In this document: positions 36,759-49,042 of the stretch, piece by piece
How the letters are laid out: every line of letters begins with the position of its first letter
Position numbering within the stretch: the stretch's first letter is position 1
Origin: Flaccisagitta enflata
Taxonomy: Eukaryota; Chaetognatha; Sagittoidea; Aphragmophora
Assembly: GCA_965153355.1 (NCBI GenBank)
Contig: OZ231128.1
Location: 9,486,001-9,550,000, forward strand
DNA: 64,000 nt
Reading direction: 5' to 3'
Position numbers and translations under genes: made by a program
The notes under the pieces: generated by a model
The model's input: only the letters and a program-made list of their open reading frames with translations
Database searches by the model: none
What the model was told of the DNA's origin: nothing

Positions 36759-36818
<60 letters not shown>
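36530..36818. repeat. (GT)n, (GTTT)n and (CT)n tracts
   Basis: (GTTT)n 36543-36602, (GT)n to 36655, (CT)n 36766-36818. Confidence 0.97.
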
Positions 36819-36820
<2 letters not shown>

Positions 36821-36998
36821 ATATTTGTGAGCTTGAACATTTATTCTAATCAAAACTGAAAACGATTCATTCCACTAAAAGAATCATTTCGTCTCTGCTC
36901 AGGATTCAAGAGTTTCGAAGACTTTTCATTTTCCGACTTTCTTTCTGTTTCTCTCAATGCTTTCTTTGCAACCTTCTTAACTTTGAATCTCTGTTCGT

Positions 36999-37250
36999 TT
37001 TTAGTCGCGGACACGCAACTTTTTAAGAAGTTTTGTCTGTCCGTCGGTCCGTCTGTCCGTTGGTCCATCGCATTGGTCCGTAATGATCAAGTCGCAAAGC
37101 GTCAAAACGCGCATTTATGATGCTGCATGCAGTTTTGTTTGGTTGTGAGTGTGAGTGCGTCAGTGAGCAAGGAGTGTGGGAGGGTATGAACGGGGGTTAT
37201 ATGCCTCTGCCCACCCGTCCGCAATGATATTGTGACCCCGCTATACTTGT
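36999..37250 (+). mobile_element. Hairpin-ended element, type A, full length
   Basis: TTTTTAGTCGCGGACACGCA, a (GTCN)n stretch, AATGATCAAGTCGCAAAGCG, GATGCTGCATGC, and ATGATATTGTGACCCCGCTA then TACTTGTT. Confidence 0.85.
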
Positions 37251-37675
37251 TCACTCCGCCAAACCACCTCAGCGTTTGGCAATTGGTTGAGACTCAGGGG
37301 CAGGGGCAGGGGCAGGGTTAGACATCATATTTTTGGTTAATGTTGGCAACGAGGAAGATGACAGAGAAAGAGTGAGAGAAGTAAATAAAACAAACAGATA
37401 AATACACAAAGTTAAAAATTGTTAAAAAATGTTGCACCTAGGTAGAGGCTTTGGACTCATGGCTTGGACCTTGATGGCTTACCCTTTGGAAATTTGAATT
37501 TCATCCATTCTTCATCATGAGAGGCAAATCGGACTTCTGAATGGTTCGCTCAAAAAAGCAATGTTTGAGTGATTGAAGAATATATGCAATCGCGGCAAAC
37601 GATAACGACAGCAGACGATGGAGATGCGCAACACAGACAGAGATTAGGACCAATCGGAGAAAAGAAGAATGAAAA

Positions 37676-37768
37676 TGGGGCAATCAGTCGTAGACAAAAG
37701 ACAATGCCCGCAGCCAATGAGGATAAGGCAATCAGTCGTAGACAAAAGACAATGCCCGCAGCCAGTGA
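37676..37768 (+). repeat. 47-bp direct duplication
   Basis: GGCAATCAGTCGTAGACAAA then AGACAATGCCCGCAGCCA occurs twice back to back (from about 37678 and 37726). The surrounding frame 37569-37784 is open but has no splice or homology support. Confidence 0.85.
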
Positions 37769-37875
37769 GGCTCGTCTTATATGAGATCAAAGCAACGCAT
37801 CTTGACTACTGTTATGCGTTAAGTGGAAATGAGAATAGAGTCGAGAAGAGTAGATGAAAAGCGGGATATGAGAGA

Positions 37876-38390
<515 letters not shown>

Positions 38391-38431
38391 GCAGAAAAAA
38401 ACAGACGGACAGAAAAAACAGACAGAGAAAT

Positions 38432-38638
38432 AACAAGGCCGGATACACGGCTACCTCAGTCGCGTGCGGGTGGGCAGGGACCATATTTGAGCTCACCACA
38501 GCATTTGGGCAGGAGCAGTACGGTCAAAGAATAAAAAAGTGAAAAAAAAGAAACATAAAAAAAAGTTAAGTGTGACCGACCAACCGACCAACCGACGGAC
38601 AAAGCGGGGTGTAGAGTCGCGTAGCACGCGACTAAAAA
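38432..38638 (-). mobile_element. Hairpin-ended element, type B, full length
   Basis: AACAAGGCCGGATACACGGC, CAGTCGCGTGCGGGTGGGCA, GACCAACCGACCAACCGACG, AAAGCGGGGTGTAGAGTCGC, and GTAGCACGCGACTAAAAA. Confidence 0.9.
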
Positions 38639-38874
38639 CATACGAACACAGAAAGAGAGACAGACACAAAACTATGGTCAGGACAGACAGACGTCAGGCA
38701 TGCAAAGAAGAAAGACAAAGAAAAAAGACAAAACATGGACAGAGGGACAGACATAGGTCGCAGTTGAAGAGAGTTGAAGAGAGTCGACTAATCAAGGATA
38801 ACATCTCTCGCCTCTAAAATTCCGAATTAATTTGGACTCCACCGACGAATTCCAAAATCGCTCTCGCAACTATT

Positions 38875-39520
38875 TGCAGTTGCACTTGCAGCTGCATCTG
38901 CATATGCTGCTGCATTTGCATCTGCATCTGCAGCTGCGTTTGCATCTGCATATGCTGCTGCATTTGCATCTGCAGCTACATTTGCATTCGCATCTGCTGC
39001 TTTATTTGCATCTGCATCAGTAGCTACATTTGTATCTGCATCAGAAGCTGCATTTGCAACTGCATCTGCTGCTGCATTTGCATCTGCATCTGCTGCTGCA
39101 TTTGCATCTATTTCTGCATTTGCATCTGCAGTCGCTGCTGCATCTGCTGCTGCATTAGCATCTGCATCTGTAGCTGCATTGGCATCTGTATCTGTAGCTG
39201 CAGATACAAATGCATTTGTATTTGTACATTTGTATTCGCATCTGCTGCTGCGTTTGCATCTGCATCTGTAGCTGCATTTGTATCTGCATCTGCTGCTACA
39301 TTTGCAACTGTCTCTGCATTTGCATCTGCTATCGCATCTGCTTCTGCATCTGCTGCTGCATATGCATATGCATCTGCTGCCGCATTTTCATTTGCATCTA
39401 CTGCATTTGCATTTGCTCCTATATTTGCATCTGCTGCGGCTATGCATTAACAGCTGCTGCTGTGTTTGCAGCTGCATCTGGTTCTGCATCTTGCAAATTG
39501 CTTCCTTGTTTTCACCTGCT
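38875..39520. repeat. 6-bp minisatellite (GCATCT/GCATTT/GCTGCT)
   Basis: About 100 hexamers such as GCATCT, GCATTT, GCTGCT and GTAGCT. One plus frame (Ala-x dipeptides such as AFASASAAAFASA) is stop-free from about 38870 to about 39215, but lacks a start and splice context. Other frames give Leu/His and Cys/Ile strings. Called a minisatellite; coding use is not excluded. Confidence 0.8.
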
Positions 39521-39707
39521 TCTGTATCGATCCATAGGTCCTAGCATCTTTTATTTTCCTTTTTAAAGTTTTGAATGAACCAAAAAATTTCCAACAAAAA
39601 AAAAAAAAGAGAGAAAGCGCTCCAAAATTGTGTCCATCTGGTTTCTTGGGCTGAATCGCATCACGAAACCCTTTCAACTTTACGGAACAGTTGCTTTGAT
39701 CGCTTGG

Positions 39708-40165
<458 letters not shown>

Positions 40166-40167
40166 AA

Positions 40168-40297
40168 GACAAGGCCAAGTAGGCCAATAAGGTGCGACGT
40201 GTGGATCGTCGAACGATTACCCGACGTTACCCGACCAACAGACCGACCGACCGACGGACACAGCCAGTTATAGAGGTGCATTGTCGCACCCTAAAAA
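40168..40297 (-). mobile_element. Hairpin-ended element, type C
   Basis: ACAAGGCCAAGTAGGCCAAT, GGTGCGACGTGTGG, GACCGACCGACCGACGGACA, CAGCCAGTTATAGAGG, then TGTCGCACCCTAAAAA. Same layout as types A and B with different termini. Confidence 0.8.
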
Positions 40298-40479
40298 TGG
40301 ACAAAAGAAAAAATGAATAAACTTACGAATAAATAATTTTTAAAAATCAATTAGCAACAGTCAGGCACTAGAGAACTAGAGACTGGAATGGTCCAGTGTT
40401 TCAGCCCTAAATAAGGTTGTCCCGTGTGGAAATTTTTCTCTAAGGAGTTTCGGCAAAAGGCAAGCATTTTGGAGAGAGA

Positions 40480-40491
40480 AAGAAAGAAAGA

Positions 40492-40583
<92 letters not shown>
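40480..40583. repeat. (GA)n microsatellite
   Basis: Short GAAA run then about 42 GA units. Confidence 0.97.
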
Positions 40584-40586
<3 letters not shown>

Positions 40587-40734
40587 GGACACGCTCGGAA
40601 GGATTCTGTCTCCTGGTGGAATGACAATAAATCTTCGCAAGAAGAATAAAAGAACAAAAGGTTTTCGCGATCGAGTTTTTCCAAGCGAACCTCAACGAGT
40701 TTTGGCGACAACGGCGAGGAAGCGGAAGCGGAAG

Positions 40735-41110
40735 CGGGAGTGGGAGTTGAAGACGCCCACGAGGAAGATATCAACGTGGAAGACGCTGAAGTGGAGGACG
40801 CTGACGTGGAAGACATGTATACGTCGAAGAAGCCCTACGAGAAGCTTGGTGTTGATAACGCCCCGGGGATGTCGCCGATGTGGAAGACACCAAAGTTAAA
40901 GACGCCAACATTGAAGACGCCGACGTTGAAGACATCCATAAGCAAGACACCCACAAGGAAGACACCGACGTGGAAGACGCTGACATCAAAGACCCCCCAC
41001 AAAGAAGAACCCCCCCCCCCCAAAAAAAAATGTGGAGTAGGCGCCGACATGGAAGTCGCCGACGTGGAAGGCGCTGACGTCACTGTCGGTGACGCTGAAG
41101 TCGAAGACAA
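40735..41110 (+). repeat. 15-bp coding-like repeat (VEDAD pentapeptide)
   Basis: Units like GACGTGGAAGACGCT encode VEDAD-type pentapeptides (INVEDAEVEDADVEDM). The acidic frame shifts by one base near 40868 (a CCCCGGGG run) and again across the C and A runs at about 41011-41030, after which DMEVADVEGADV returns in the first frame. A period divisible by three and conservation of the acidic frame on both sides suggest a former or real coding exon; no start or splice evidence is decisive. Confidence 0.6.
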
Positions 41111-41256
41111 GTTTACTGCTTCCGTCTTCCGCGTGTGCGCTTTTTTTAGCAAACGGCAGACCGCATATTTCACGTGTGCTTCTCCACTGTGTCGCGTCGC
41201 CTGCAAGCGAATCTATACACACATCTAATAGATTATCCAAATCTACAGCTGTCCTT

Positions 41257-41425
41257 TGGTTGGTTGGTTGGTTGGTTGGTCCGTTGCATTGGTCCGTCAC
41301 GCGTTCCCTTTCAGCGCGTTGTGGGCATTTTTTTTGCTCATCTGTCCCTGTCAAAATGCCTGTTTTGCCTCCCCCATCACTGCCTCTGCCCATGTGCACC
41401 CAGCCACGCAACTGGAGCAGCATAA
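41257..41425 (+). mobile_element. Degenerate type B element
   Basis: Five GGTT units, GGTCCGTTGCATTGGTCCGTCA, CTGCCTCTGCCCATG and CCACGCAACTGG. Confidence 0.4.
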
Positions 41426-41900
41426 TTTTCCATCCTTCATTGGCTCCTGCTTTACATTTTGGATTATCTTTGGTTTGTTTTCTTACAGTTACACTATTAT
41501 GACCCTACTTGGGCCACTACAGATACGTGCATTTCAAATCATTCTATCTGCTAAGAAACTCTGCCAGTGCAAAATAGCTGAACTGCAACTGTCAATTCTT
41601 AGATCTGTGCATAATTTTTTTTCAAACATCTTCATCATCAGCCAGTCTTCCCCAGTACCTCCCCTCAACCAACTATCTTATTCATCCCCATCCCTATCAT
41701 CCCTCATTTCTCGCATTTCAATTCCTTTGTATCCCATGACTTTCTTTTTTGTCTATTCAGTGTTCGTTCCTCCTCCAGTCCATCTTTTCAACTGTCAAAT
41801 CGTTTTTCCAACCAGTCTCCCTCATTGTTCTCCGACCACAAGCACCACCACCACCTACTCCTCCTTCTCCTCCTCCTCCTCCTCCTCCACAAACAATCGC
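41426..41900. other. Pyrimidine-rich unassigned stretch
   Basis: C/T-rich sequence with a short CCT/CCA repeat at 41845-41890. Open frames here have no supporting splice context. Confidence 0.4.
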
Positions 41901-41954
41901 ATTTTCAACAAACTACTCGGTCGCTCGCTACATTGGTTCGCTCACTCGCTCTGC

Positions 41955-42150
41955 AGTTAGTGGACAAAACATGATAGGTATATATATCATAACCTTTACT
42001 TTGATTCAAGTTACTGATAAAAGAAACAAAATCTTGTATGCAACAACTGGTGGTTGAAATTACAGCTGTAATTTTGTTCATGATCACTAAGTTGCATCAG
42101 AGTCAATGATATGATATACATACCTATTATGTTTTGTCCACTGTCTGAAG
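41955..42150. mobile_element. MITE with GTGGACAAAACATGATAGGT ends
   Basis: CAGTTAGTGGACAAAACATG then ATAGGTATATATATCA is mirrored by TGATATACATACCTATTATG then TTTTGTCCACTGTCTG at the right. It is flanked by GCTCACTCGCTCTGC-type sequence of another MITE family. Confidence 0.75.
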
Positions 42151-42189
42151 CGCTCTGCTGCGCTACACTCACTCGCTCCATTCACTGCA

Positions 42190-42930
42190 GCTGAGTTTCC
42201 TACGATTCTAAGAAACGTAGGAATCTGGGTTAGAAAGCTTAGGATTCTAAGTTTCCTAACCAACTTTACAATGGGAAATTGAGTTTTTCTCATTTTAATC
42301 CAGAAAGCGCCCCTTCAATTTTTCCAATTTTTTGGGTGGTTACTAACAACGGGAAGACATCCTGATGCCATAGAATAATAGCGTCGCCACTCTACTCTAA
42401 GTTGGTGGAAAAAGTGAAAGAAAAATTTTAACCTAGGTTTCTTACGTTTCTAGGTTTTCTAAGAAGATTTTGCATAGGTTTCTTAGAATTCTAGGTTTTC
42501 CAAGATTAACAATGTCAGCGAAAATGAAAATCTTTTCTAACAAAAAAGTGAATCAACCAATGAAAGGAGCAACAGATGTACAAGGAAGAAAAAATTTCTA
42601 TTCTTGCTGATATTGTAAATCCTTGGAAATCTAGAATTCTAAGAAACATAAGCAACATTTTCCTAGAAAACCTAGAAACCTAAGAAACGTAGATAGGATT
42701 TTTTCATTCACATTTTTCATCTATTTGGTGGCGATGCTATTCTTTTATGGCATCTGGATATTGTGCCATCATGGACAATCACCCAAGAAAGGAGAAAAAT
42801 CAAAGCAGCGCTTTTTGGGTTATAATGAAAAGGCTCACTTTCCCTTTGTAAAATCAGCCAGGAAACCTAGAAACGTAAGCTTTCTAACCCAGAATCCTAG
42901 GTTTCTTAGAATCGTAGGATACCCAGCTGC
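42190..42930. mobile_element. Foldback element with CCTACGATTCTAAGAAAC ends
   Basis: The left arm CAGCTGAGTTTCCTACGATT then CTAAGAAACGTAGGAATCTG mirrors CAGAATCCTAGGTTTCTTAG then AATCGTAGGATACCCAGCTG. Internally, GATGCCATAGAATAATAGCG mirrors CGATGCTATTCTTTTATGGC. The palindrome covers most of about 740 bp, with TTCTAGGTTTTC motifs inside. A piece of the GCTCACTC MITE family follows to 43058 (CACTAGGAACACACCCT). Confidence 0.8.
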
Positions 42931-43554
42931 ACTGGTTCGCTCACTCACTTTGCTCATTCCCTCATGGGAGGGTTGAAATTGATAAATCTGTGTTCACGCT
43001 GAAACTGCGTTCAATGGGAACAATCGCGTTTGTTGCTGTCACTAGGAACACACCCTGGAGAGATAGAGATAGAGACATGAAAGATAAAGGGAAATGAGAC
43101 AAAGATAGAGACATACAAATTGACGGGGATTATCGCGATTCTTATCATCACTAGGAACACACCCCATTGTTCTCCAACCTCTTCATCTTTCTTGCCTCTT
43201 CAATGCCTTTCCACAACGATTTCAAACGATTGAGCATCTAACCGCCCGTGCACAAACTTTTCAAGACACGTGTGCGCGCACATTGGTATGCGTGTGCGGC
43301 CACACATTCTCACGTTGGTGCACGCGTGCAAACTGATTGGCGCGCATGTGCACTTTGGAATCTGCGTTAGTTTCAGTTAAATCCCGAAACTCGCATTGAA
43401 GAATTGCCAGAGAAAAAAAAACTTTGCGTGCGTCGGAAAATTTAACAGCAATTTGACAAAAATTGGGAAAATACTAAAAAATAAACATAAGACACATTCA
43501 AATTGATTATACTGATCTTCAGGATCGCGGAAAAAGATGAAAATAGCACTCTTT

Positions 43555-43660
43555 GATGGACGGAGAGACAGACAGACAGAGAAACGGATGGACAGACAGA
43601 CGGACAGACGGACGGACGGACAAGGAGACTTCTTGAGTCGCGTAGCTTGCAACTAAAAAC
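43555..43660 (-). mobile_element. Type B remnant
   Basis: (GGACAGAC)n then CTTGAGTCGCGTAGCTTGCA and ACTAAAAA; the tail end is missing. Confidence 0.5.
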
Positions 43661-43950
43661 CCGCGAACGAGCTGAAAAAGGAGGAAACCAAGCCAAGCGT
43701 TGAAAGCAAAGTTTCACACAGTTTTTGGCGCGCACTTTTTGACGATCTTATGAGGCAGAAAAAGAAAAACAACAAAAATTTTTTTCCCAAATTCTTCAGG
43801 ACAGAGATACGCAAACAGGTTGCGTTGTTAACACTTTTAGGAGGGTTGCACAATGAATCGCCCCGGGCATTCTGCGTCAAACCAATATATAAAAAAAACA
43901 GGCAGACAGACAGAAAGCAGAATCCAATTTATGTTTAAAACTATTGCCTT

Positions 43951-44329
43951 TTTTAGTCGCGGACACGCGACTCTACACCTTGCCGTGTCGGTCGGTAGGT
44001 CGGTCGGTAGGTCCGTCCGTCCGTCCGTCACATTTTTGAATTCCGAGCGGTTTTTGCATTACTGCTCCTGCCCAACCATCCGCGACTGGATTGCCGTGTA
44101 TCCGGCCTTGTTTTTTCTTATTCTTTGTGTATTCTTTGTGTATTCTTTGCGTGCTACGCGACTCTACACCCCGCTATGTCGGTCCGTCGGTTGGTCCCCT
44201 TTTAACTTTTTCGGCGTTTTTGAGCTTTTTGAGCATGCGGCTCCTGCCCAGATGCCCTAGTGACCTTCTCCAGCACTACTCCTGCCCAGCCGCACGCGAA
44301 TAGGATAGCTGTGTATCCGGCCTTGCTTG
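43951..44329 (+). mobile_element. Full type B element followed by a 5'-truncated type B element
   Basis: 43951-44113: TTTTTTAGTCGCGGACACGC, CACCTTGCCGTGTCGG, ATTTTTGAATTCCGAGCGGT, and GTATCCGGCCTTGTTTT (good consensus copy). 44147-44329: GTGCTACGCGACTCTACACC, GAGCATGCGGCTCCTGCCCA, and GTGTATCCGGCCTTGCTTG. Confidence 0.9.
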
Positions 44330-44532
44330 TGTAAAGCGTCGCTACGGTAGTTCCTCATTTGTAGATTGAGACATCTCTGCTTAATCTCCTTAGTTTTGTC
44401 ATTTAGCACGGGCTTTTCTCTTTCACTTTCAAGTAGTCCAAGCGTTTTTTTTCCTTTCCGTTTTTCGCAACCTTCTTTTCCTCCACCCGCTCTTCTTTCC
44501 TTACATTTCCGACCAGTTTTTCTTTCACACTA

Positions 44533-45066
<534 letters not shown>

Positions 45067-45199
45067 TTTCTATGGCTATGGTTTCCGCTCTCAGACAATC
45101 TCAGTTGCTTTCGGCCGGTGCTTCACGCAAGCTCTAGAAATCCGCTTACAGTCAAATTTCATAATTTACGGAGCCTCTAAAATTCCAGTCACGCCTCGC

Positions 45200-45216
45200 C
45201 AATGGCTCTCTCTCTT

Positions 45217-45311
<95 letters not shown>

Positions 45312-45385
45312 CTCTCTTTCTCTTTCTCTTTCTCTTTTTATCTCTCTCTTTCTCTTTCTCTTCTTCTCCCTCTTTCTCTTTCTCT

Positions 45386-45458
<73 letters not shown>

Positions 45459-45535
45459 CCCTAGTCGTTTCACACAATGAAGAAAAACTTTCTTACATTG
45501 TGTATGGAGAATGAGGTGTTTTCAGAGAGAAAGGA

Positions 45536-45610
<75 letters not shown>

Positions 45611-45765
45611 CAGAAGGACATGACAGACAGGCAGAGGGACGGACAGAGACAGAGACAGACAAACATAGAGACAGACAGACAGACAGGGAGACAGACAGAG
45701 ACACAGACAGACAGACAGAGACACAGACAGACAGACAGAGACAGACAGACAGAAAGCGACAGAGA
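45200..45765. repeat. (CT)n, (GA)n and (GACA)n tracts
   Basis: (CT)n and CTTTCT 45206-45455; (GA)n 45539-45606; (GACA)n to 45762. Confidence 0.97.
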
Positions 45766-45943
45766 GTGATTGGCGGACAAAAAGGCTGAGCGGATTTTTA
45801 TGCAAAGCGACTAGCTTAAAGTTCTAAGAGATATTCAAACTGGATAATAACTGGTCTAGTCGATTTCAGAATGATCCGTCAATAATACCTTGATGTTGCA
45901 TGTGCGTTGAAAAAAAGACATATTTGAATGGCTAATTCTGTTT

Positions 45944-46530
45944 AAACAAGTGACGCAAGGTCACAATATCGTTGCGGACAGGTGTCCAACCCCCAGCCTC
46001 ACCCCAACCCCCTTCCTACACTCTAAGGCACAAACACATTCAATGGCAACCGCAGCATCATGAATGCGTCATTATGCGCGTTTTTCGCATTTTCAACTCG
46101 AGCGTGGCGGATGGACCAACGGACCAATTGACCGACAGACACACAGACCAACAGACTGATGGACAGATGGACAAAGCCTCTTATATGAGTTGCGTGTCCG
46201 TAACTAAAAACAAACAAAAACATTCCAAATAGATTGTTGCTTTTGCAAATTATCATTTCCGGCCATGATACAGGCAAACAAGAAAACAAGTGACGTTGCA
46301 AGTGACGTTGCAAGTGACGTTGCGGACAGGTGGGCATCCAGAACCCAGCCTCACCCCAGCCCCACCCGCAACCTCCCTCCCACACACATACACACAATGA
46401 AACAACTTTTACATTATAAATGCGCATTGTTCGCGTTTTCAACTAAAGCCTTTAGCCTCTAGCGTGATGGACTGACCGACGGACGGATGGACCAGCGGAC
46501 GGACAAAGTCTCTTAAAGAGTTGCGTTGAC
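45944..46530 (-). mobile_element. Two adjacent type A elements
   Basis: 45944-46210: AAACAAGTGACGCAAGGTCA to GTTGCGTGTCCGTAACTAAA. 46284-46527: AACAAGTGACGTTGCAAGTG (end triplicated: AAGTGACGTTGC three times), to TCTCTTAAAGAGTTGCGTTG. The second lacks the consensus hairpin and runs into a unique segment that is duplicated at 48.5 kb. Confidence 0.85.
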
Positions 46531-46591
46531 TCTGTTTAGCCGCACAAGCTTTGTGCAAAGTAACCATAAAGACCAAGAAGAGGGAAAACAA
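46461..46591. repeat. Left copy of a 130-bp direct duplication bracketing the 46.6-48.4 kb array
   Basis: AGCGTGATGGACTGACCGAC to AGACCAAGAAGAGGGAAAAC is repeated at 48449-48577 with three or so differences. Confidence 0.9.
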
Positions 46592-46629
46592 GGCCAACAC
46601 CTATAAGTCGCGTGCGAGACTTACTTACA

Positions 46630-47860
46630 TAATCGCCTAATTATATAAGTATGTTATTTCCTGTAATGATGATAATGACTATAATTACCTATTGACCTAT
46701 AATTGCCTATAATGACCTATGACTACCTATAATTACCTATGATTACCTATAATTACCCATAATCAAATAATGACCTATAAGTACCTATAAAGACCTGTGA
46801 TTACCTATAATTACATATGGACCAATAATTACCTACAATGAGGTATGATTACCCAAAATTACCCACAATTACCTATAATAACATAATGATCTATAATTAC
46901 CTATAATGACCTATGATTACCTATAGTTACCTATAATTACCTATAATTACCCATAATTAAATAATGACCTATAATGACCTATAAGACCTATGATTACCTA
47001 TAATTACATATGGACTGATAATTACCTATTATGACCTATGATTACCCATAACTACCCATAATAACATAATGACCTTTAATGACCTATGATTACCTATAAT
47101 TAACTGTAATTGCATAATGACCTATAATTACCTATAATTACCTATGATTAGCTATAATTACCTAAAATTGAATATGGACCTATAATTACCTATAATTGTC
47201 TATTTACATATCATGACCTATAATGACCTATGACTACCTATAATTACCTATTATTACATAATGACCTATAATTACCTTTAATGACCTTCGATTACCTATG
47301 ATTACCCATAATTTCATAATGACCTATGATTACCTATAATTATCTAAAATGACCTATAATTACCTATTATTACATAATGACCTATAATTACCTATAATGA
47401 TCTATAATTACCTTTGATTACCTACGATTATCTATTATTACATAATGACCTATAATTACCAATAATGACCTATAATGACCTATAATGACCTTATAGTGAC
47501 CTATAATGACCTATAATTATATAATGACCTATAATTACCTGTAATTACCTATAATTACCTATCATCACCTATAATTACCTATAATTACCTATGATTACAT
47601 ACTGACCTATGATTACCAATAATGACCTATAACTGCATAATAACCTATAATTACCTATAATGACCTATAATTACCTATAATTACATAATGACCTATAATT
47701 ACCTAATGACCTATAATTACCTATAATTACCTACAATGACCTATGATTACCTATAATGACCTATATTACCTGTGATTGCATAGTGACCTTTAATGACCTA
47801 TAATTACCTATGATTACCCAAAATTGCATAATGACCTTTAATTACCTATAATTATGTAAA
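46630..47860. repeat. 10-bp minisatellite ACCTATAATT/GACCTATAAT
   Basis: About 120 decamers such as ATTACCTATA, ATGACCTATA and ATTACATAAT. AT-rich with no coding content. Confidence 0.95.
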
Positions 47861-48425
47861 TAAAAAGTGAAATGACAAAATTGACTAAAATGACTAAAAT
47901 GACTGAGAATGAGTTAGAATGACTAAAAATGACTTAAAATTATGTATAATGACTTATAATGACATAAAATGACTTGAATGACTTAAAATGACTTAAAATG
48001 ATGAAAAGGATTATATTGACTAAAATGACAATAATGACTTAAAATGACTTGGAATGACTTAAAATGCCTTAAAATCACTTGAAATGACTTAAAATCACTT
48101 TAAATGACTTAAAATAACTTTAGATGACATAGAATGACTTAAAATGATGAAAAGGACTATATTGACTAAAATGACAATAATGACTTAAAATGACTTGGAA
48201 TGACTTAAAATGCCTTAAAATCACTTGAAATGACTTAAAATCACTTGAAATGACTTAAAATAACTTTAAATGACATAGAATGACTTAAAATGATGAAAAG
48301 GACTATATTGACTAAAATGACAATAATGACTTAAAATGACTTAGAATGACTTAGAATGACTTAGAATGACTTAAAATGACTTAGAATTACTTAGAATGAC
48401 TAAAAATGACTAAAAATGACTTAAA
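47861..48425. repeat. 10-11 bp minisatellite AATGACTTAAA with 150-bp higher-order unit
   Basis: Units AATGACTTAA and AATGACTAAA. A higher-order block of about 150 bp starting GATGAAAAGGA followed by TTATATTGACTAAAATGACA repeats near 48000, 48146 and 48292. Confidence 0.9.
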
Positions 48426-48448
48426 GAAATAAAATTAATAAAAAAAGT

Positions 48449-48577
48449 AGCGTGATGGACTGACCGACGGACGGATGGACCAGCGGACGGACAAAGTCTC
48501 TTATAGAGTTGCGTTGACTCTGTTTAGCCGCACAAGCTTCGTGCAAAGTAACCATAAAGACCAAGATGAGGGAAAAC
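48449..48577. repeat. Right copy of the 130-bp direct duplication
   Basis: AGCGTGATGGACTGACCGAC to AGACCAAGATGAGGGAAAAC, matching 46461-46591; it includes the inverted type A remnant (CTCTTATAGAGTTGCG). Confidence 0.9.
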
Positions 48578-48584
48578 ATTTAGG

Positions 48585-48810
48585 GAGTTTATCGCGCATT
48601 ATCCAGCGTCCCAGATATCACGTGCGCGCGTACGTCGTGGATAAGTTGGCCAGGGCGCCCTGGCTACCGATTCTTTCTCCGTCGGCTGGCGCTCCCGCTG
48701 CACGGTGCGCCGCCGCCATTCATTTGCGATCAGGCGACCCCCTGAAAGGGGCGCCGCCTCCAGTAACTCACACGATCGACGAGACTCCTCACTTAGAAGA
48801 GGGGTGATTT
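48585..48810. other. CpG-rich island of unknown function
   Basis: GC-rich, CpG-rich segment open in one frame on each strand (plus frame ends DETPHLEEG then stop, with AATAAA 15 bp later). No protein family or splice-supported exon is recognised, so function and strand are undecided. Confidence 0.35.
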
Positions 48811-49042
48811 TCAAATAAATCCCCGTTGCATAGCGACTGGGTTTTGGTATCAGCTCAAACTGTGTCCAATAGTTTGACTTGCCGATGAACACGATCCGAA
48901 TTTAAAGAATTCAATTGTTTGAAATGGAAAATCTTAACTTTACGAACTATTTTTAGACTTTTACCAATATATCACATCTTATTAAAACTTTCGCGCTAAG
49001 GTGATAAACTTTTAAAAATCTTGTTTCAACAATATGTAAATT

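Noticed and set aside
44403-44530. Lys-rich minus-strand frame ending DYLKVKEKSPC
   Set aside because: It is open mainly because of purine-rich sequence beside the (GAAA)n tract. No acceptor clearly better than background.
48475-48892. Overlapping open frames on both strands of the CpG-rich island
   Set aside because: Both are open, neither has a recognised domain, and the plus frame starts inside an element remnant. Left as an unassigned island.
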